From positions 372,001-436,000 of the forward strand of contig JAVTLE010000013.1 of assembly GCA_033439295.1 (NCBI GenBank): 64,000 nucleotides of DNA, written 5' to 3'. Both the position numbers and the translations under genes were made by a program. The notes under the pieces were generated by a model. The model worked only from the letters and a program-made list of their open reading frames with translations. It had not been told where the DNA came from and ran no database searches. Origin of the DNA: Deuterostichococcus epilithicus. Lineage: Eukaryota; Chlorophyta; Trebouxiophyceae; Prasiolales; Stichococcaceae. This document shows, in pieces, positions 12,801 to 25,100 of this stretch. Each line of letters begins with the position of its first letter. Position 1 is the first letter of the stretch.

Positions 12801-13087
12801 GGCGCTCTGTGCTGTCAACATTATAGGGTCAGCCCTGAGGTGCCAACAGCACCGGCAGCAGTTTGGGATCGGACTTGCAACCGCAACGACCTGTCCGCTC
12901 CGCAGCGTCAGCCCCTGACACTGGTTGACATACTTCACCGAAGCGAATAATGTCAACCTGCCCCGCAGGCGTGGCGTACGTGTCACTGGCGGCAGCAGAC
13001 TCGGCAGCGGCCTGTCGTGACACCCTGTATGTCGCGGTGGACACGCGATCGTGCCGCGTCACCGCCCCGGCCATGATGACGGCGTGA
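6829..13087 (+). CDS. Secreted multi-headed protease inhibitor: two Kunitz and six Kazal domains
   Basis: Exons: 6829-6964, 7134-7403, 7685-7840, 8129-8310, 8500-8647, 8927-9048, 9332-9584, 9937-10042, 10208-10281, 10542-10832, 11128-11280, 11505-11607, 11798-11924, 12316-12497, 12701-12774, 12969-13087 (stop 13085-13087): 2,496 nt, 831 residues, all phases consistent. Order: signal peptide (about 1-30, Leu/Ala core), unassigned eight-Cys region (50-130), Kunitz 1 (about 150-208, all six Cys), Kazal 1 (237-283), Kazal 2 (315-355), Kazal 3 (370-412), Kazal 4 (432-473), Kazal 5 (486-525), Kazal 6 (581-620), Kunitz 2 (643-698, six Cys), unassigned C-terminal domain (708-831). Kazal domains show the C-x-C-x(7)-C start with a PVC motif; Kunitz domains show FAYGGC or FTYGGC. 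Ala/Pro linkers separate domains. Expected role: extracellular inhibition of serine proteases. One intron (12775-12968) uses a GC donor; that junction is the least certain. Confidence 0.88.
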
Positions 13088-13947
13088 CAGCCGACGGCAT
13101 GGCGGCTCTTGCGGAAGTCACGTGTGGCCCAGCACAGCGAATGCGGCAGCAGCCGAGGCGCATCACGCGTGCGGCGGCCCCAGCACCGGCGTGTGCACAG
13201 CCGGGCGCTGGAGCGTGGGCAGGGCAGCGCCGCCAGACGCATTCTCTGCTGCACGTTGGCTAGGCGGCTGCGGCATGACAGATGGCGGAAGCTGGTCCAG
13301 GAGAGGCCGCCTGTGGCAGCTATGCGGTGTGTCTATTGCAAGCCGCGCCAGTTGGTGCAGTGGCCTCCAGCAGCTCCCAGTTTTGGATCCAACTACAAGG
13401 GGATTGTTGCCTACCATAGATCGAGCTCTGTTGAGCCCAGGAGAGCACACTTTAAATCTTCTGATCTCTTGAGATCATGAACGAGTACAGGAGGTCTTTT
13501 CCGGTGGTTTGGCCCCACTCTGCTCCTGCACGAGGAGTGTGGTATGCTGGTACGGTAGCTGCGAGGCTCGTGTCATAGACTCAACTGCTTTATATCAAAT
13601 ACTCATGTACGTCAGAAGGTTGGTCTGTAGGTAGCTTTCAAGCACAGCCGTACAACTCGAGCAGATTTTTGAGTGGTGGCGTCGAAGGTATAAAGAACGT
13701 TGTGCTCGACAAAACTGCCCAATGTGCAAAATGGATGTCAAGTGCCACCATGCGGCTGCAAGGGGTTCTCCCCCTTCTTTCTCTCTACATTGCGGATTAC
13801 AACGACGGTAGACCAGATCTTCCATGTCGGGCCTCTGACAACCTCGGTAAATCACTAACAAAATCCCTCCATCATCAGCAGCGCCGGTCCAGAGGACCCA
13901 TAGCCGCAGGCTGCCATGCATCGTTCTGCACAAGCGAAGTGCTGCCG
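13088..13947. other. Intergenic region between convergent genes
   Basis: Separates the stop of the inhibitor gene (plus) from the stop of the F-box/kelch gene (minus), so it should hold two 3' UTRs. No coding stretch, RNA gene or repeat was recognised. Base composition falls towards AT in 13430-13700, as expected for 3' ends. Confidence 0.5.
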
Positions 13948-14372
13948 CTACACCGCCTGGCTGCTGGCGGTGGCAGCCGCTGCAGCGGCCGCCTGCTGCG
14001 CGGCGGCCGCCTTGCGCCGCCGCTGCCCCCCGCGGCTGCGCCGCGGCGGCCCTGACCGCGCTGGCANCCTTGGCGTCGCGCCGCTGTCTGCCGACGCCGC
14101 GTTTGCCTCGCCACCTGTGGGCTGCTGCTGCTGCAGCCGCGGCGGCGACGGCGATGGCCGCGGCGGCGGAGGCGGCGGCAGGCCCTTGCGGTGCGCTATG
14201 TGNTGCCATGGCGCGGGCTGGGCAGGCGGCGCAGACGGAATGGGCGGCCCCGTGACCGGCCACATCGCAGCGTGCTGCGGCGGCGGCGGCGGCGCCGGCG
14301 GCGTCGCCGGCTGCCAGTAATTGGCCCATGCTGCCGCATGAGCGGCGCCCCAGCTGGCGGAATGTGGCACCT

Positions 14373-14403
<31 letters not shown>

Positions 14404-17400
14404 GTGCCCCGCCACCATCGGCCACCCCGCGGGCGGCTGTGGGTGGGCGTGGGGCGGCGGGTAGCCCGGAGGCGCGCCCTGCGGCGCCGCCGGCTGCCCA
14501 GGCAGTGCCCTGTGCAGCGAGAATCGCACAACCGCTCAGTGCACAGTCTCGTGCCCAGCTGCCACGTCGCCGCCTGTCACACCGCCCTCTGCGCTGCTCG
14601 AGGCGAATCAGCGAGCGCCCTCTTCAAGCACAAGGAAGCTGCTGCACGTCGGCATCTCGCAAAGCGACCAAGAAAGGGTCGAAGGGGCTGTGCTGGACAG
14701 GAGGCGCACCCTGGGTACGCCGCGGGAGGCGCTGGGTAGCCTGTCTGTGCCCAGGCGGCGGCGGCTGCCGGGTCCGCACAGTGCCCGGCAGCGCCAGGAT
14801 GTTGCCATCGCGCCAAACTTGCCTGCAGGGTGTGCGTCTTCGCATCAGCTGTGCGCCTGAGAAATGCAGCGTGGGCGGCTGCGGCGGGGGGCAATGGCTG
14901 TCGCGCTGCAGACAGGAAGGGCCCAGCACCCTCCGAGGCCCCCGAGGCTGGGGATTGCGTTGCATCTCAGACACGAGCGAGGTCGCGATGCACCCCCGCC
15001 GGTGTCGTGCCTGGCACACGCTGCAGCCTGCTTCGAGCACATCGCGGCACAGAGATGCAACGGTGTCGTCTCTGATCATCCGCGAGCACACAGCCCAGCA
15101 CCCCCCCTCCCTCCCCCCCACCCCCCGGACTTGCCGAGCCTGCACCCCACCTGCAGCGCAAGCATGCGGTGGTACTCCTCGGCGCTGAGCGGCGGCGGCG
15201 GCGGCGGCGGCTGCGCCCGCTGCAGGGTGTGATACCCCGGCGCTTGCGGCGGCGGCGGCATTGACGGCAGCCGGTGCCCCTCAGCCGGCCGCGNGTATGG
15301 CGGCGGCGGCGGCGGCGGCCGCGCGTGTGCTGCCGGCAGGGCCGGCACCTGCGGCGACAGCGGGTGCGCCGGCGAGGAGCCGCCCAGGGAGGCCTGTCGG
15401 CTGTGCATGCGGTCTGGCTGCTGCGGTGCCGCGGCTGCGGCGGGCGCCGGCGGCAGCGGCTGCCCCGCGAAGGCCAGCTGCTGCAGCTGCTGCCCCAGCT
15501 GCTGCATCCCGGCCGGGGCGGCTGCCGGAGGCGGCGCCGGCTGCTTGATTGCGGCTCCGACATCTGGGCCAGCAGCCTCCACAACGGCCGCCGGCACTGC
15601 CGGCAAAGAGGCAGCAGCCGCTACCACAGGGCTTGCGGCACCCCACGCAGGTGCCTTCTCCAGCGGCGGCAGCCCCAACACGGGCCTGGCCGCAGGCGTC
15701 GCCGCTGCAGGACCCGCGGCCCGGGCGGCGGCCTCGGGGACGGCCATCGTGCCGGCAGCATCGGCTGCGGCCTCTGCATCAGGGACGGCAACATCAACAG
15801 GCAACGCAGCCGCCTGCGGCTTGCTGGGCGGCGGTGGGGCTCCGGGCTTAAGGCCGTCGGCGGCCGAGTCCGGAATCAGCGGCCCGCCAACGCGTCCCGC
15901 CGGCGCCGCAGGCTCTGCCAGCGNCNCGGCGGCGGCGTCGGCAGCTCTGCCGATGCGCACGCCCTGGAACCAGGCCAGGCTGAGGGCGGCGTCTGGCGCG
16001 GGGCCCCCCAGCTCGTCCACCTGCAGGGCGCCAGGCAGGGTTAGGATTTAGTCCGCAACCCGCCTGTTTGCTCGTCATGCATCCGCCTGCCGCCTCTGAG
16101 CAGGTAGGGCGTTCCACGCACACTCGATGGGAAGCGTGTCAGACAAGGGTGCCAAGCTTGCTCCCCGACGCCTTCTTCATGCACGGTTGCACAGGCCCAC
16201 AGCAGAGCCGCCGTTGGAGGCTTGCACTGGCATGCCACGACCACGGCGGGTCCGGCTCCCACCGTCTCCTGGGACACGACGCCTGGCCCGGTCCAGAGGT
16301 GGTCCGGGAACGCTGCAGGCCAGCTCGGCGCAAAGCCCTTGCCGGCACCGGCCGCGGAGGCGGCCGCCGTGCCGCCCTGCAGCAGCTCCCTGGCCAGGTT
16401 GGTGTGCGCGGCGTACGCTGCGAGGACGCCGGCCACGACCAGCGGCGCCGCCACGCGGCACCCACCCCTGCTGGCTGCGAATCGCCAGGCACAGCACGCC
16501 TCAGGACTGGGTGCGACGCGTCAGCAAATGCTGCCGCCGGCTGCCTGGCACCGACAGGCTGCACACCTTTCCTTGCGGCATGCCTGGCTGTCCATGCAGT
16601 CTGCGTCGGCGCGTGCCGCCGCAGCGGCGCCGCACCTGGCAACCAGCTCGCAGGTGCGTGGGCCGGCCCCGGACCAGCGAAGTGAGCCATATTGGCGGTT
16701 GCAACACGAAGGCGGGGATCGTGTGGGGCTGTGGCAGGCGCTCCGACAACAGGCAGGGCTGCCTCACCGCATTGCGGGCAGGCGTCGGCGCCCTGGAGCG
16801 GCAGGCTGCTGCACGCCCACAGCACCTGTCCCACCACCTCACGCAGCCCGGCTGCGGCGTCCGGCGACAGCTCCTGCTTCCTGCTTCCCGCTTCTTGCTC
16901 GCCGGGCTCATCTGTCGCCTCGACCTTCAGGGTAGCTTCTTCGACGCCCGGCGGCTCGGCTGCCGCTGGCGGCTTGGATGCCACTGCAGCGGTCGACGGG
17001 GGCGCCTCAGGGGGCAAGCCGCCGGCCGGGCCTGCGGCGCAGGGGAATGGCACATCAGCTGCATGTGCAAGCTGCGGAGGACGCTTCAGAGGCCCCACGT
17101 GCACCAGGGGCTGATGCCGGCATGTGAAATGCCTAAACAGCACCACAGGCTCAGAATCACGCAAGTCGCGACCCGAGCGCATGGCGGCAGACCACTCTGT
17201 TCACACTTCAACAGACCGTGCACCCTAGACCCGCAACTGTTCACTGTTCACAGGCCAAGTCGCGCACCCAGCAGCAGGATGTCGTGGCGGGCAACAGGGA
17301 CGATGCCCGCGGCAGTCGCCACGATGCCGCCAAACATGACCTGCAGGCGGGTGGGGGAGTCAGCCGCGCATGGAGGGCCTGCAAGGTTGAGGGGTTAGGG

Positions 17401-20400
17401 CGGACTGCACTCGCAGGTGGAGGCTGGCAGCGCCGCGGAGGGTCGCAGGTCGCTTGCCCGAAGAACAATGCAAGCAATGCAGCAATGGAACGATGTCTGG
17501 GGGGCTGCGTGTCAGGCTGTGTGTGTGGGTGGCTGCGGCGGCATCAGTCTGCACGGTGCGGGCTCGTGCGTGGGCAGTTGCCCCGCGCAGCCGCTGCAGG
17601 CGCTCGGCATGAACCCTCAACCAGACTCACCAGGCCGGCGGCGGAGTGGCCGGCGGTGCGGCGCACGGTCGCCGAGCCGGGCGCCAGCAGCAGCGGGCCG
17701 CGCCACGTCAGGCTGGGCAGGTGCAGTCGGTGCACGTCCTTCATCAGCGTGCCCACGCCAATCTGCGCAGGTTGTGGATCAGGAATGGATCAAGCGCTTT
17801 CGGGAACGTCAAGCCGGGCGCGTGCGGCGTGGCTCTGCATCTCGATCGACCGAGATGGAGGGACCGGCCGAGGGAGTTTCATCATGGGCGCGGTGCATCG
17901 GAAGCTGGCAGGCAGCGGCTGCCGCGAGCGCGGCAAGCTTCCTGCTCGGGCGCACTGCGTTTGGACTTGACAGTGGCGTGCGCCGGCCTTGTCTTGCCCT
18001 TTTGTAAATAAACTCACTGAATTTATTCCCCGGACGTGCCTCATGCACCACAGCAGGCTGCGAACACAGCATTGAGGCAGGGTTTACAACAAGGGTGGAG
18101 GAAGTTGCCCACCGGCAGCGGGCTGCCTTCCGACATGAGCAGCCACTTCCCGGCGACGCGCGTCGCGCCGGGCCGCTGGCGCTGAGCAGGCAGCGCCACG
18201 TGCGCCGCAGCCGCCCGCCAGGGCCCCGCCCGCCAGGTGAAGTCAACAAGGTCCAGCGCGTAGGGTAGCATGCCGCCGGCACCGGCGGCGCCGGCGGCCC
18301 CCCTGAGCACGACCAGCTCCTCGCGCCCGGTCTCCGGGCACAGCCGCACCTGCGCGGGGCATCGCAAGATCAGCAATCGGGAAGGTGGCCTGGAGGACTC
18401 GAGGAGTGGGGTCAGTGGCGGGCACTCCAGAGCCAGGCAGAGCCACGGACGCTGCCATGGGATTGGACCCTGCGCACGCTCGCGATCTGAAACCAGATCT
18501 GAAACCCTCGAGGCACTGCCCTAGACGGCGGCCCGCCGCCCCACATGTGTGCTCAGTGCAGTGCACTTCAGGTGCTACAGCAAGCGATCAGTGGGTTAGG
18601 GTGAAGTCTGAACCCTAGTGGCGCACCGTGGAGAGATGCAGGGCGCAAGTGCCTGGGCACGCGTCAGGTGTCTCCGCTGTGGTCTCCACACGCCGCCAGG
18701 TGAGGTCCGGCACATCCAGCACGTATGCCGACGGGCCGCCATTGTCGCCGTCGTCCTGGCAGTCGCGACCCTCGCCACCAAAAACCACCATGCTGGCGCC
18801 GCCTGTGCAGCGTTGTGCGCGAGATCGTTAAGAGGGTGGAACGCCGTTCACTCCCGGACGCACTGGTCAGGCTTGAGACGCCGACGCACACGTCTCCCTG
18901 CTGATGCACAAGCACAGCCTGCTAGCTGTCCCATAACCGCCGCATGGCATGCCATGGACACGAGCTGACTCCTTCATCTGCACATAGAGATTGCGCATGG
19001 CCACGATGCAAGCGTCCACCGTCAAAGGCGTCGGCGGTGTGGTGGAACCGCCGCGCCGGCGCCTCGCCGGCCGCAGTCAGATGCAACCATGCCACGGTCT
19101 CAGCGCCGTCCGCCACCCACAGCCCCTGCAATCAAGCCAGGAGGCACATCAATCATCGGTGCAAGCCGCCATGTGGCAGGGTGGCAGGCGGCTTCTGTGT
19201 TGGCTCCCCTGCGGCGGCCTGCATCCAGACAGCCATTGGCTGCAGCACCAGAGCAACAGTTCCTGGACTCTGGCGCCTGATGCATGAAGTCGAGCCGCTG
19301 AGCTGGTTGTTGCCTCAAGTCGCGTGCTGCAGGACTCTCGTAATTCTGCGCACAGATTGAATACTGTCTATATGTCAAGGGTGCAAGGCACCTTGATCTC
19401 TGGGCCGCCAAACTCGACGCCCATGGTGTTGTAGCCGCCAAACAGCAGGATGAGGGAGCCGCTCTCAGGCGGGTGGAGCACGCCCAGCTCGGCCAGCTCG
19501 GCTGCCGCGGCGGCGTGCAGCGCGCTGCCCGTCGGCATGCTTGCCACGGCTGCGGTGTGCCGGAAGCGTGTCTCCGGCGCGGCGCCCAGCTCCTTCGGCC
19601 TGCACATGGCGGCTCGGACCAGCGCTGGCGATGAGGCTTCCAGTGCCGGAGGCAAGCAGGAGGGCGAGGACGTAAGCCATGCTGCCGCTGTCAGCCAAAA
19701 TGCGGCTTCCTGCAGGCTTCATTTGCTGGATGCAAGCGCATTGAACCGCCCCTCGATCATACATGTACACCGCTGGTAGTTCCATCTCGTCATGCACTGC
19801 TGACTCAAAGACACCAGGAGCCACGAGCTGCAGCTCGGACGACCGCAGACCTGCTGATGGCGAGCCTGGCGGGGTCGATGATGAGCGCGTCCATGGTGAG
19901 GGACCCCTCCAGCAGGATACCGCCTGCGATGACAAGCTTGCGGCCGATGGGCGTCGCGGTGTGCCCCGCCCGCGGCAGCCTTGACACCAGCTCCTGCGGG
20001 CACGACAGTGGCTGCATGGCGGCGTCTGCGCAGGCTTGCGGGCTGGCCGCTGCAGTGCACTCGCCTGGCTCGAGTGGGTTGTGCACAAGCCCCGCCTGTG
20101 ACTCCCTGCACGCCCTGAGCGACATGTCGGCTGTGGAGGCGACTTCCTCGAGTTGTCGCCAGCACAGACCACTGGCCTGGGCTGTTTGGACTCACATCTG
20201 ACATCGACAAAAGTACCTCTGGGGTGCTGGCGGCGAGGCGCTCAGAGGCGCCGGCAAGATAGTATCCGCCGTCCATGGCGTCCGCATCTCGCCACAGGCG
20301 GGCCCAGTAGCGCGCCTCGTCGCTGATGGCCTCTTCGCTCGGCTTGCTGCTGCCGCCGCTGCTGACGGCGGCACCATCGTCGAGGTCCGCCTCTTTCCGC

Positions 20401-21010
20401 GCTGAGTTCTGGCTGGCTGCGCTCGAAGTCGAATGGCCGCATGTCGCCGACGGCGCGACAGTGGAATGCAGCGCCGCCGTCGCCGGACCCAGCAGCTTGT
20501 CGCACTGAACGCGCCTGCATGGCGCAACAAGCAGCGAAGTGGAAACGCATGCACGGCTTCCAGCGGCGCCGATGCGCTACAGCCGGCAGGTTCAAGTGCA
20601 GGTGCCGTGCTGATTGCACGCAAGGAAGCAAAGGCAAAGGCGTCGACTGCGGGCTCACCAGAGCTTGGCGTCGCCCATGCAGCGTGCGTGCAGGGCGATG
20701 CATGTCGCGCCCAATCGGCACAGATCCTCGGCCTCCAGCAACTCCAGGACCTGCAGAAAGCTCTGAGTTTGAGAATCTGCAAGGAGTGTCAAGACGTTTA
20801 CAAGCAGAACTCCAGACGGCATAGCCTGCCAGCGAGTGGCAATGACTCACGCACAGTGGGTGTCAACCTCAGCTTGACCTCCCCGGCCAAGGTCAAGCGG
20901 CCGCAAGTACACCCAGAGCAAAGCATCGGCAGCAGAGCATTCACCAGGTGCTGCACGGACGGACTCAAGTCCAGCAAATTGAGCGCCGTGTCTTGTGCGG
21001 CGGCGATCAT
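13948..21010 (-). CDS. F-box/kelch-repeat protein with long Pro/Ala/Gln-rich C-terminal tail
   Basis: Exons in order: 21010-20851, 20776-20659, 20514-20217, 19993-19851, 19599-19392, 19125-19020, 18802-18661, (unresolved small exon, phase 2 to 0, in 18400-18600), 18349-18113, 17762-17631, 17340-17268, 17031-16768, 16417-16263, 16020-15151, 14822-14710, 14509-13948 (stop 13950-13948); about 1,200 residues. Residues 58-95 form an F-box-like segment (FLQVLELLEAEDLCRLGATC, ending in KLW). Residues 190-545 hold kelch blades, e.g. RAGHTATPIGRKLVIAGG, RFRHTAAVA with LILLFGGYN, RRFHHTADAF with MVVFGGEG, and RTAGHSAAGL joined to VMFGGI. A CPQC motif follows at about 632. From about 685 the chain is low-complexity with poly-Pro, poly-Ala and Gln-rich runs. 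Family role: F-box/kelch proteins are SCF ubiquitin-ligase substrate adaptors; the substrate is unknown. Several N bases fall in the tail exons (14067, 14203, 15294, 15925, 15927). Confidence 0.78.
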
Positions 21011-22101
21011 GGCTGGTCAGTGGTCTCTGCCTCCCCTGGCTCTGTGCGCGCTTGTGTTGGGCCGCACAGCCGCCACCGCAGCTCAGACCTCCAAAAAGCG
21101 GTCAGCGAGTCGATTGCGACGGCAACAGCGCCGGTTGACTGGGCTAGCGCAGGGGCGCAGCGGACCGGAAGCAACGTCTGCCGAGGAGTGGCACAGATTA
21201 GAATGGGCGAATGGGGTCAGGACTCGACGGGCGACCGCGTCCGTCTGCAATTCAATGCGCTTGTCACCTCGCGCAGCACCGCCACACGCTCAGCGAGTCC
21301 ACGGCCTGCCGGACAGGATGCTGAGCTGACGCGCTGCGGTTTTACTAAGGATTTTCCTGGCTATGTACGGCCCCTTGTGCTGCACGCCAGAGCTCAGCCG
21401 GTAGGTGAGCGTTCCCAAAGGCTGTGAAACGGTCACTGTGCGCGGTGAATGCCCTGCAGTGGACTGATCGCGCATGGCCAAACTGTGAGTGTGAGGATGT
21501 GAGAACTCGCGCGGGGAACAAACGGGGGCGGCGACAGGACTACCATGCATGCATGCGCAGGAAGTCCCCTGTGCAGGTACCGCTCACCGGCTTTTGCAGG
21601 ATTGCTCAGAAGAGCAAGCTTGCCAGCGTCTGGAGCACTTGAGCCGGACGCGACTACACGACGTGCGTAGCGCAGCGGCCAGCTCCGTAGCTAAGCCGCG
21701 GTGTTTATGAAAAGGTTCAAGCCCCTCAACGCTGGCACTGGGCCTGTTGCAGTCGATCGCACATCGAGCTTTGCAGCTTTGTGGATGTATAGCCTTGGAG
21801 CCCTTGCTGTATTGGCTTGACTTGCGGTCACTCTCATATATTGAGGGTCTGGGCCTGAGCCTGTTCTTATTTTGGGCAGTTCTGCATCAGCTTGCCCGAT
21901 TCCAAAAGCACCGTCATAGCTTGAGTCCAATCCGGCCTGCTTGACTCCCGCTCCAGTGACGGGGCCTGCGACTGGAGAGCTTGGCGTGCCTCGCTCTCTC
22001 GGAAGTATTAGGCTGGCTGCCAGCGCACTCGGCTGCCAGCTGCCCAACAATTGTGAGAGCACGAAATACACTCTCAGGGGTCGCCATTTCAGCCAGAATT
22101 C
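21011..22101. other. Intergenic region between divergent genes
   Basis: Lies between the ATG of the F-box/kelch gene (minus) and the proposed ATG of the dioxygenase-like gene (plus). It should contain both promoters. The open frames crossing it show no splice-consistent continuation or family resemblance. No RNA gene or repeat was seen. Confidence 0.45.
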
Positions 22102-25100
22102 ATGGCTGTATCGGTAGGCAACCCCACCCCTGATATCTTTCTGTATGGTTCTTTCTGTCTTTCTGTCTGATTCTAGCTTGCGAGTGTGACAGCACCCTGC
22201 CCCCGAACCGTTGAGGTGGCGTACGCAAGCCGTTTTGATCCTTCTGCCACCGTTTCGACCACTGCTGGCTCAGGCGCCATTCAGTAAGCCGCTGCGCACG
22301 AAGCCGCGCCGCGGCCGCAAGGGCTGCCTGCCGGTGCCCGCAGTGGGCATTCTGCTGGGCATCGGTTTGTTTGCGATCCTGGGGTGAGTGCGTCCTGCAT
22401 TGCGCGCAGTGCATGCACACGATATACAGGGCTCAAGGTAGCGGCGGCAGGCGTTGTGGGAAGTGCAGCCTGAACTGAGCCTGGGTGCGGCTGCAGGTTC
22501 TCCTACACAGCCCTGAGGCGGCATGACACCGACATCGCCACCTTCAAGATGCACCGCAGGTCAGCAGTGGCTTGATTCGCTGCCGCATATGCATCCTGCA
22601 CCCGCATGGTCTCACGCCCTGAGCTGCGGAGCATGGCCAGCAGCACCCCCAGCAATGCCCCGGCGCCGCATCGACCGCGTGTTCAAGTGTTCCCCGCGCA
22701 GGAGCCTGCAGGTGCAGGACACGGCCGCCGCGGCGCTGGCCACCAAGTCCGCAGACGACCCCTACGTGCCCATTCCCGGCTACCGCCACCAGCTGCTGGT
22801 GCTGACCAGCAGCGGCGCCGGCGGCGCGCCGGACTGGGATGCGCCCGCGCTGCAGGCGGCAGTGGAAAAGGTGGTGTGGCCGCTGGGCATCACATGGTAC
22901 CGCGGCTCCGAGGCCGCCACCCTGGGTGAGCCTCAATCGCCGCCACAGCACAGCTGGGGAAGCTGAAGCAGGCCGGTGTGCGAGCTAGATCACGCCCGGA
23001 CATCCGAGTTGGGGCACAGCAGGGATGGAGGGTACCGTGGGTTGCTGTGAGGCGGCTGGGCATCACCTTCCTACTGGGCTCCACGGCCGCCATGGTCGGT
23101 AAGCTGCCGCGATGGCGAGAAACGGGCCCCAGGCCCGCATCGAGCGGCAAACCGCGGTGTTCCAAAGACGGTTCCGGATGCGACTTGGCTACTTCACTCC
23201 AACCCTGTGCAGCTGGTTTGACATTCAGCGCAGCGACAGCAGTACCAAGCGCCCATATGACCCCTCATCCGCAACTTGCCTGCAGCCTGCAGGATGCAAA
23301 GTGACGGCGTGCTGTGTGGACTCAACCGTAGGCAGCTGGTTCGGCACAGAGCAGCTGCCGGCGGTGGTGTTCATCCACCCACACTGCCTGCCGGCCACAT
23401 GCGGCCCGCCGCCGGTGCTGGAGGTGCATACCGCTGCCGCGGCAATGCCTGGCGCAGACGGCGTCGCGAGCAAGCCCACCAGCGCGGAGGATGTTGCGAT
23501 GTGGCTGACGCAGACCGGCAGGTGCAGACCTTTGAGGGTTGCCGGCACCTTGTTTTTGCCGACGACAGGCATGCCTACGGGTGCAGATGCATGTTATGCC
23601 TGTGCCGCGGCCGAGCCCCCAGGGGCTGCTCGTCCAGGCACACAGACGGGCTGGAAGCGGCGCAGGGCGCAATAAATGTATTCCGTTCCGCAGAGCTGGG
23701 TCACCACCACGTTTCATCCTGTCTCCAGGCCTTCTCTTTCAACGCCAGCGTGTCTCAGACCAGCCACCCCACCCCCCACCACGCCATGCACCCGCCTGAC
23801 TGGCGCCGCTGCCCTGCCGGCGACAGGCATCCCATCCTGCTGGCCAACGATCACACGACGGTGACGCACAAGTACCGCCATGTGCGCGACCCTGCCGACC
23901 CGGAGGCGGGTGCGCCGCTCGGCGAGTTCCTGCTGGAGCCCAAGGGCCGCCAGTGGATCGAGACGCCGCTGGGGGTGAGCGATTTTCATGGCAGCTGCCC
24001 TGTGCTTCGTGCCCCTGCGCCACCTGTGCCTCTGCAGCGTCAAACCCTATCTGTCATACTTATTCCCTAGAAGTCGGGGTCCTATGGAAAACCCTACGGA
24101 ATGGTGCTCGGCGGGTCCTGTGCCGCTCAAGGCCTGACGGCGAGCGCTTGCTCAGCACAGCATCCCCCAGAACTGCTGGCGGGCTGGCAGCGGCGCCGCC
24201 AGCAGCTGCACGCTCTCCGCACGCTGCAGCTGCTGCAGCCAGCTCCGCGAGTGCGGAAAAGTCGGCGCCTGTAGAGTTGAGGAATAGACCAGGAACCGAG
24301 AACAAGCCGTCGTGTCCACTGTGCGTTTGCTGTCCAGGCCAACTGGGTGATTACGCCTGTCGACCCGGCGCTCAAGGACGGACCGCCGCCCAAGCCCATT
24401 GCCAGTTTGAGGGTGCCCTCTTCACTCGTGTGCATCAGCTTGTCGGCCTTCTGTGTCCTGCTCTGTCGTAAGTATGCCTTGCTCACCTTGTGAAACCTTG
24501 TGAGCAAGATATCACACAACATCGTCATGTTGCCTTGCTCACTCTGTGCAACCGCCATGCTGCTCGGCATGAGCCCCAGTTCAGGGAGCATTGCGACAGC
24601 AGCTGCACATCAGCCCCGCATCGAGAACAGCTCGACAAGGGCTCGGGAGCTGTGCTGCGGTACCCAACAATGCAACGTCATTCCTGTCCGCCGCACAGGT
24701 GAAGGGCGACACCCACCTGGTGGTGCGCCGCCCCGGCGACTGCAACCTGTTCAAGGACCCAAACTGCCGGCTGCCGCCGCCACACCTGGAGTTCAACGCC
24801 CAGGTTTTTTATCCCCCTTGCCCCTTCCTCTTTTGACCATTCCTCTTTCGACCGATCATCTAGCTGCTCCCCAGACGTCGCAGGTCGCAGCTCCTGACCC
24901 TTCAAATGGAGGCCTGCACGTGCCGGGCCTTGCCTGCCGTCTGCTGCCGCGCGGCGCACGGGATTATGGCCCTTAACTTGGCTTAGGGGTTTGCAACTCT
25001 GCGCGGACGGCCTGATGTCCAGATCATATTTGCACCAGATTCGTCAAAGTTGTTCGAGATACGCAGAGGTTGACATCGAGCTGCAAACCTGAGATCACAC

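Noticed and set aside
14280-14420. GGC-rich runs as a microsatellite or G-quadruplex element
   Set aside because: On the minus strand these are Pro and Ala codons within the last exon of the F-box/kelch gene; the repeat is explained by coding low complexity.
21009-21329. Plus-strand ORF starting MAGQWSLPPLALCALVLG, overlapping the F-box gene's ATG at the palindrome CATG
   Set aside because: The start resembles a signal peptide, but the rest is Arg/Ser-rich with no motif, and no phase-consistent exon follows. The minus-strand start is supported by the F-box in the next exon.
22138-22178. TTTCTGT pyrimidine repeats as a regulatory or mobile element
   Set aside because: Lies in the proposed first intron of the dioxygenase-like gene and is an ordinary polypyrimidine stretch; no target-site duplications or terminal repeats were seen.
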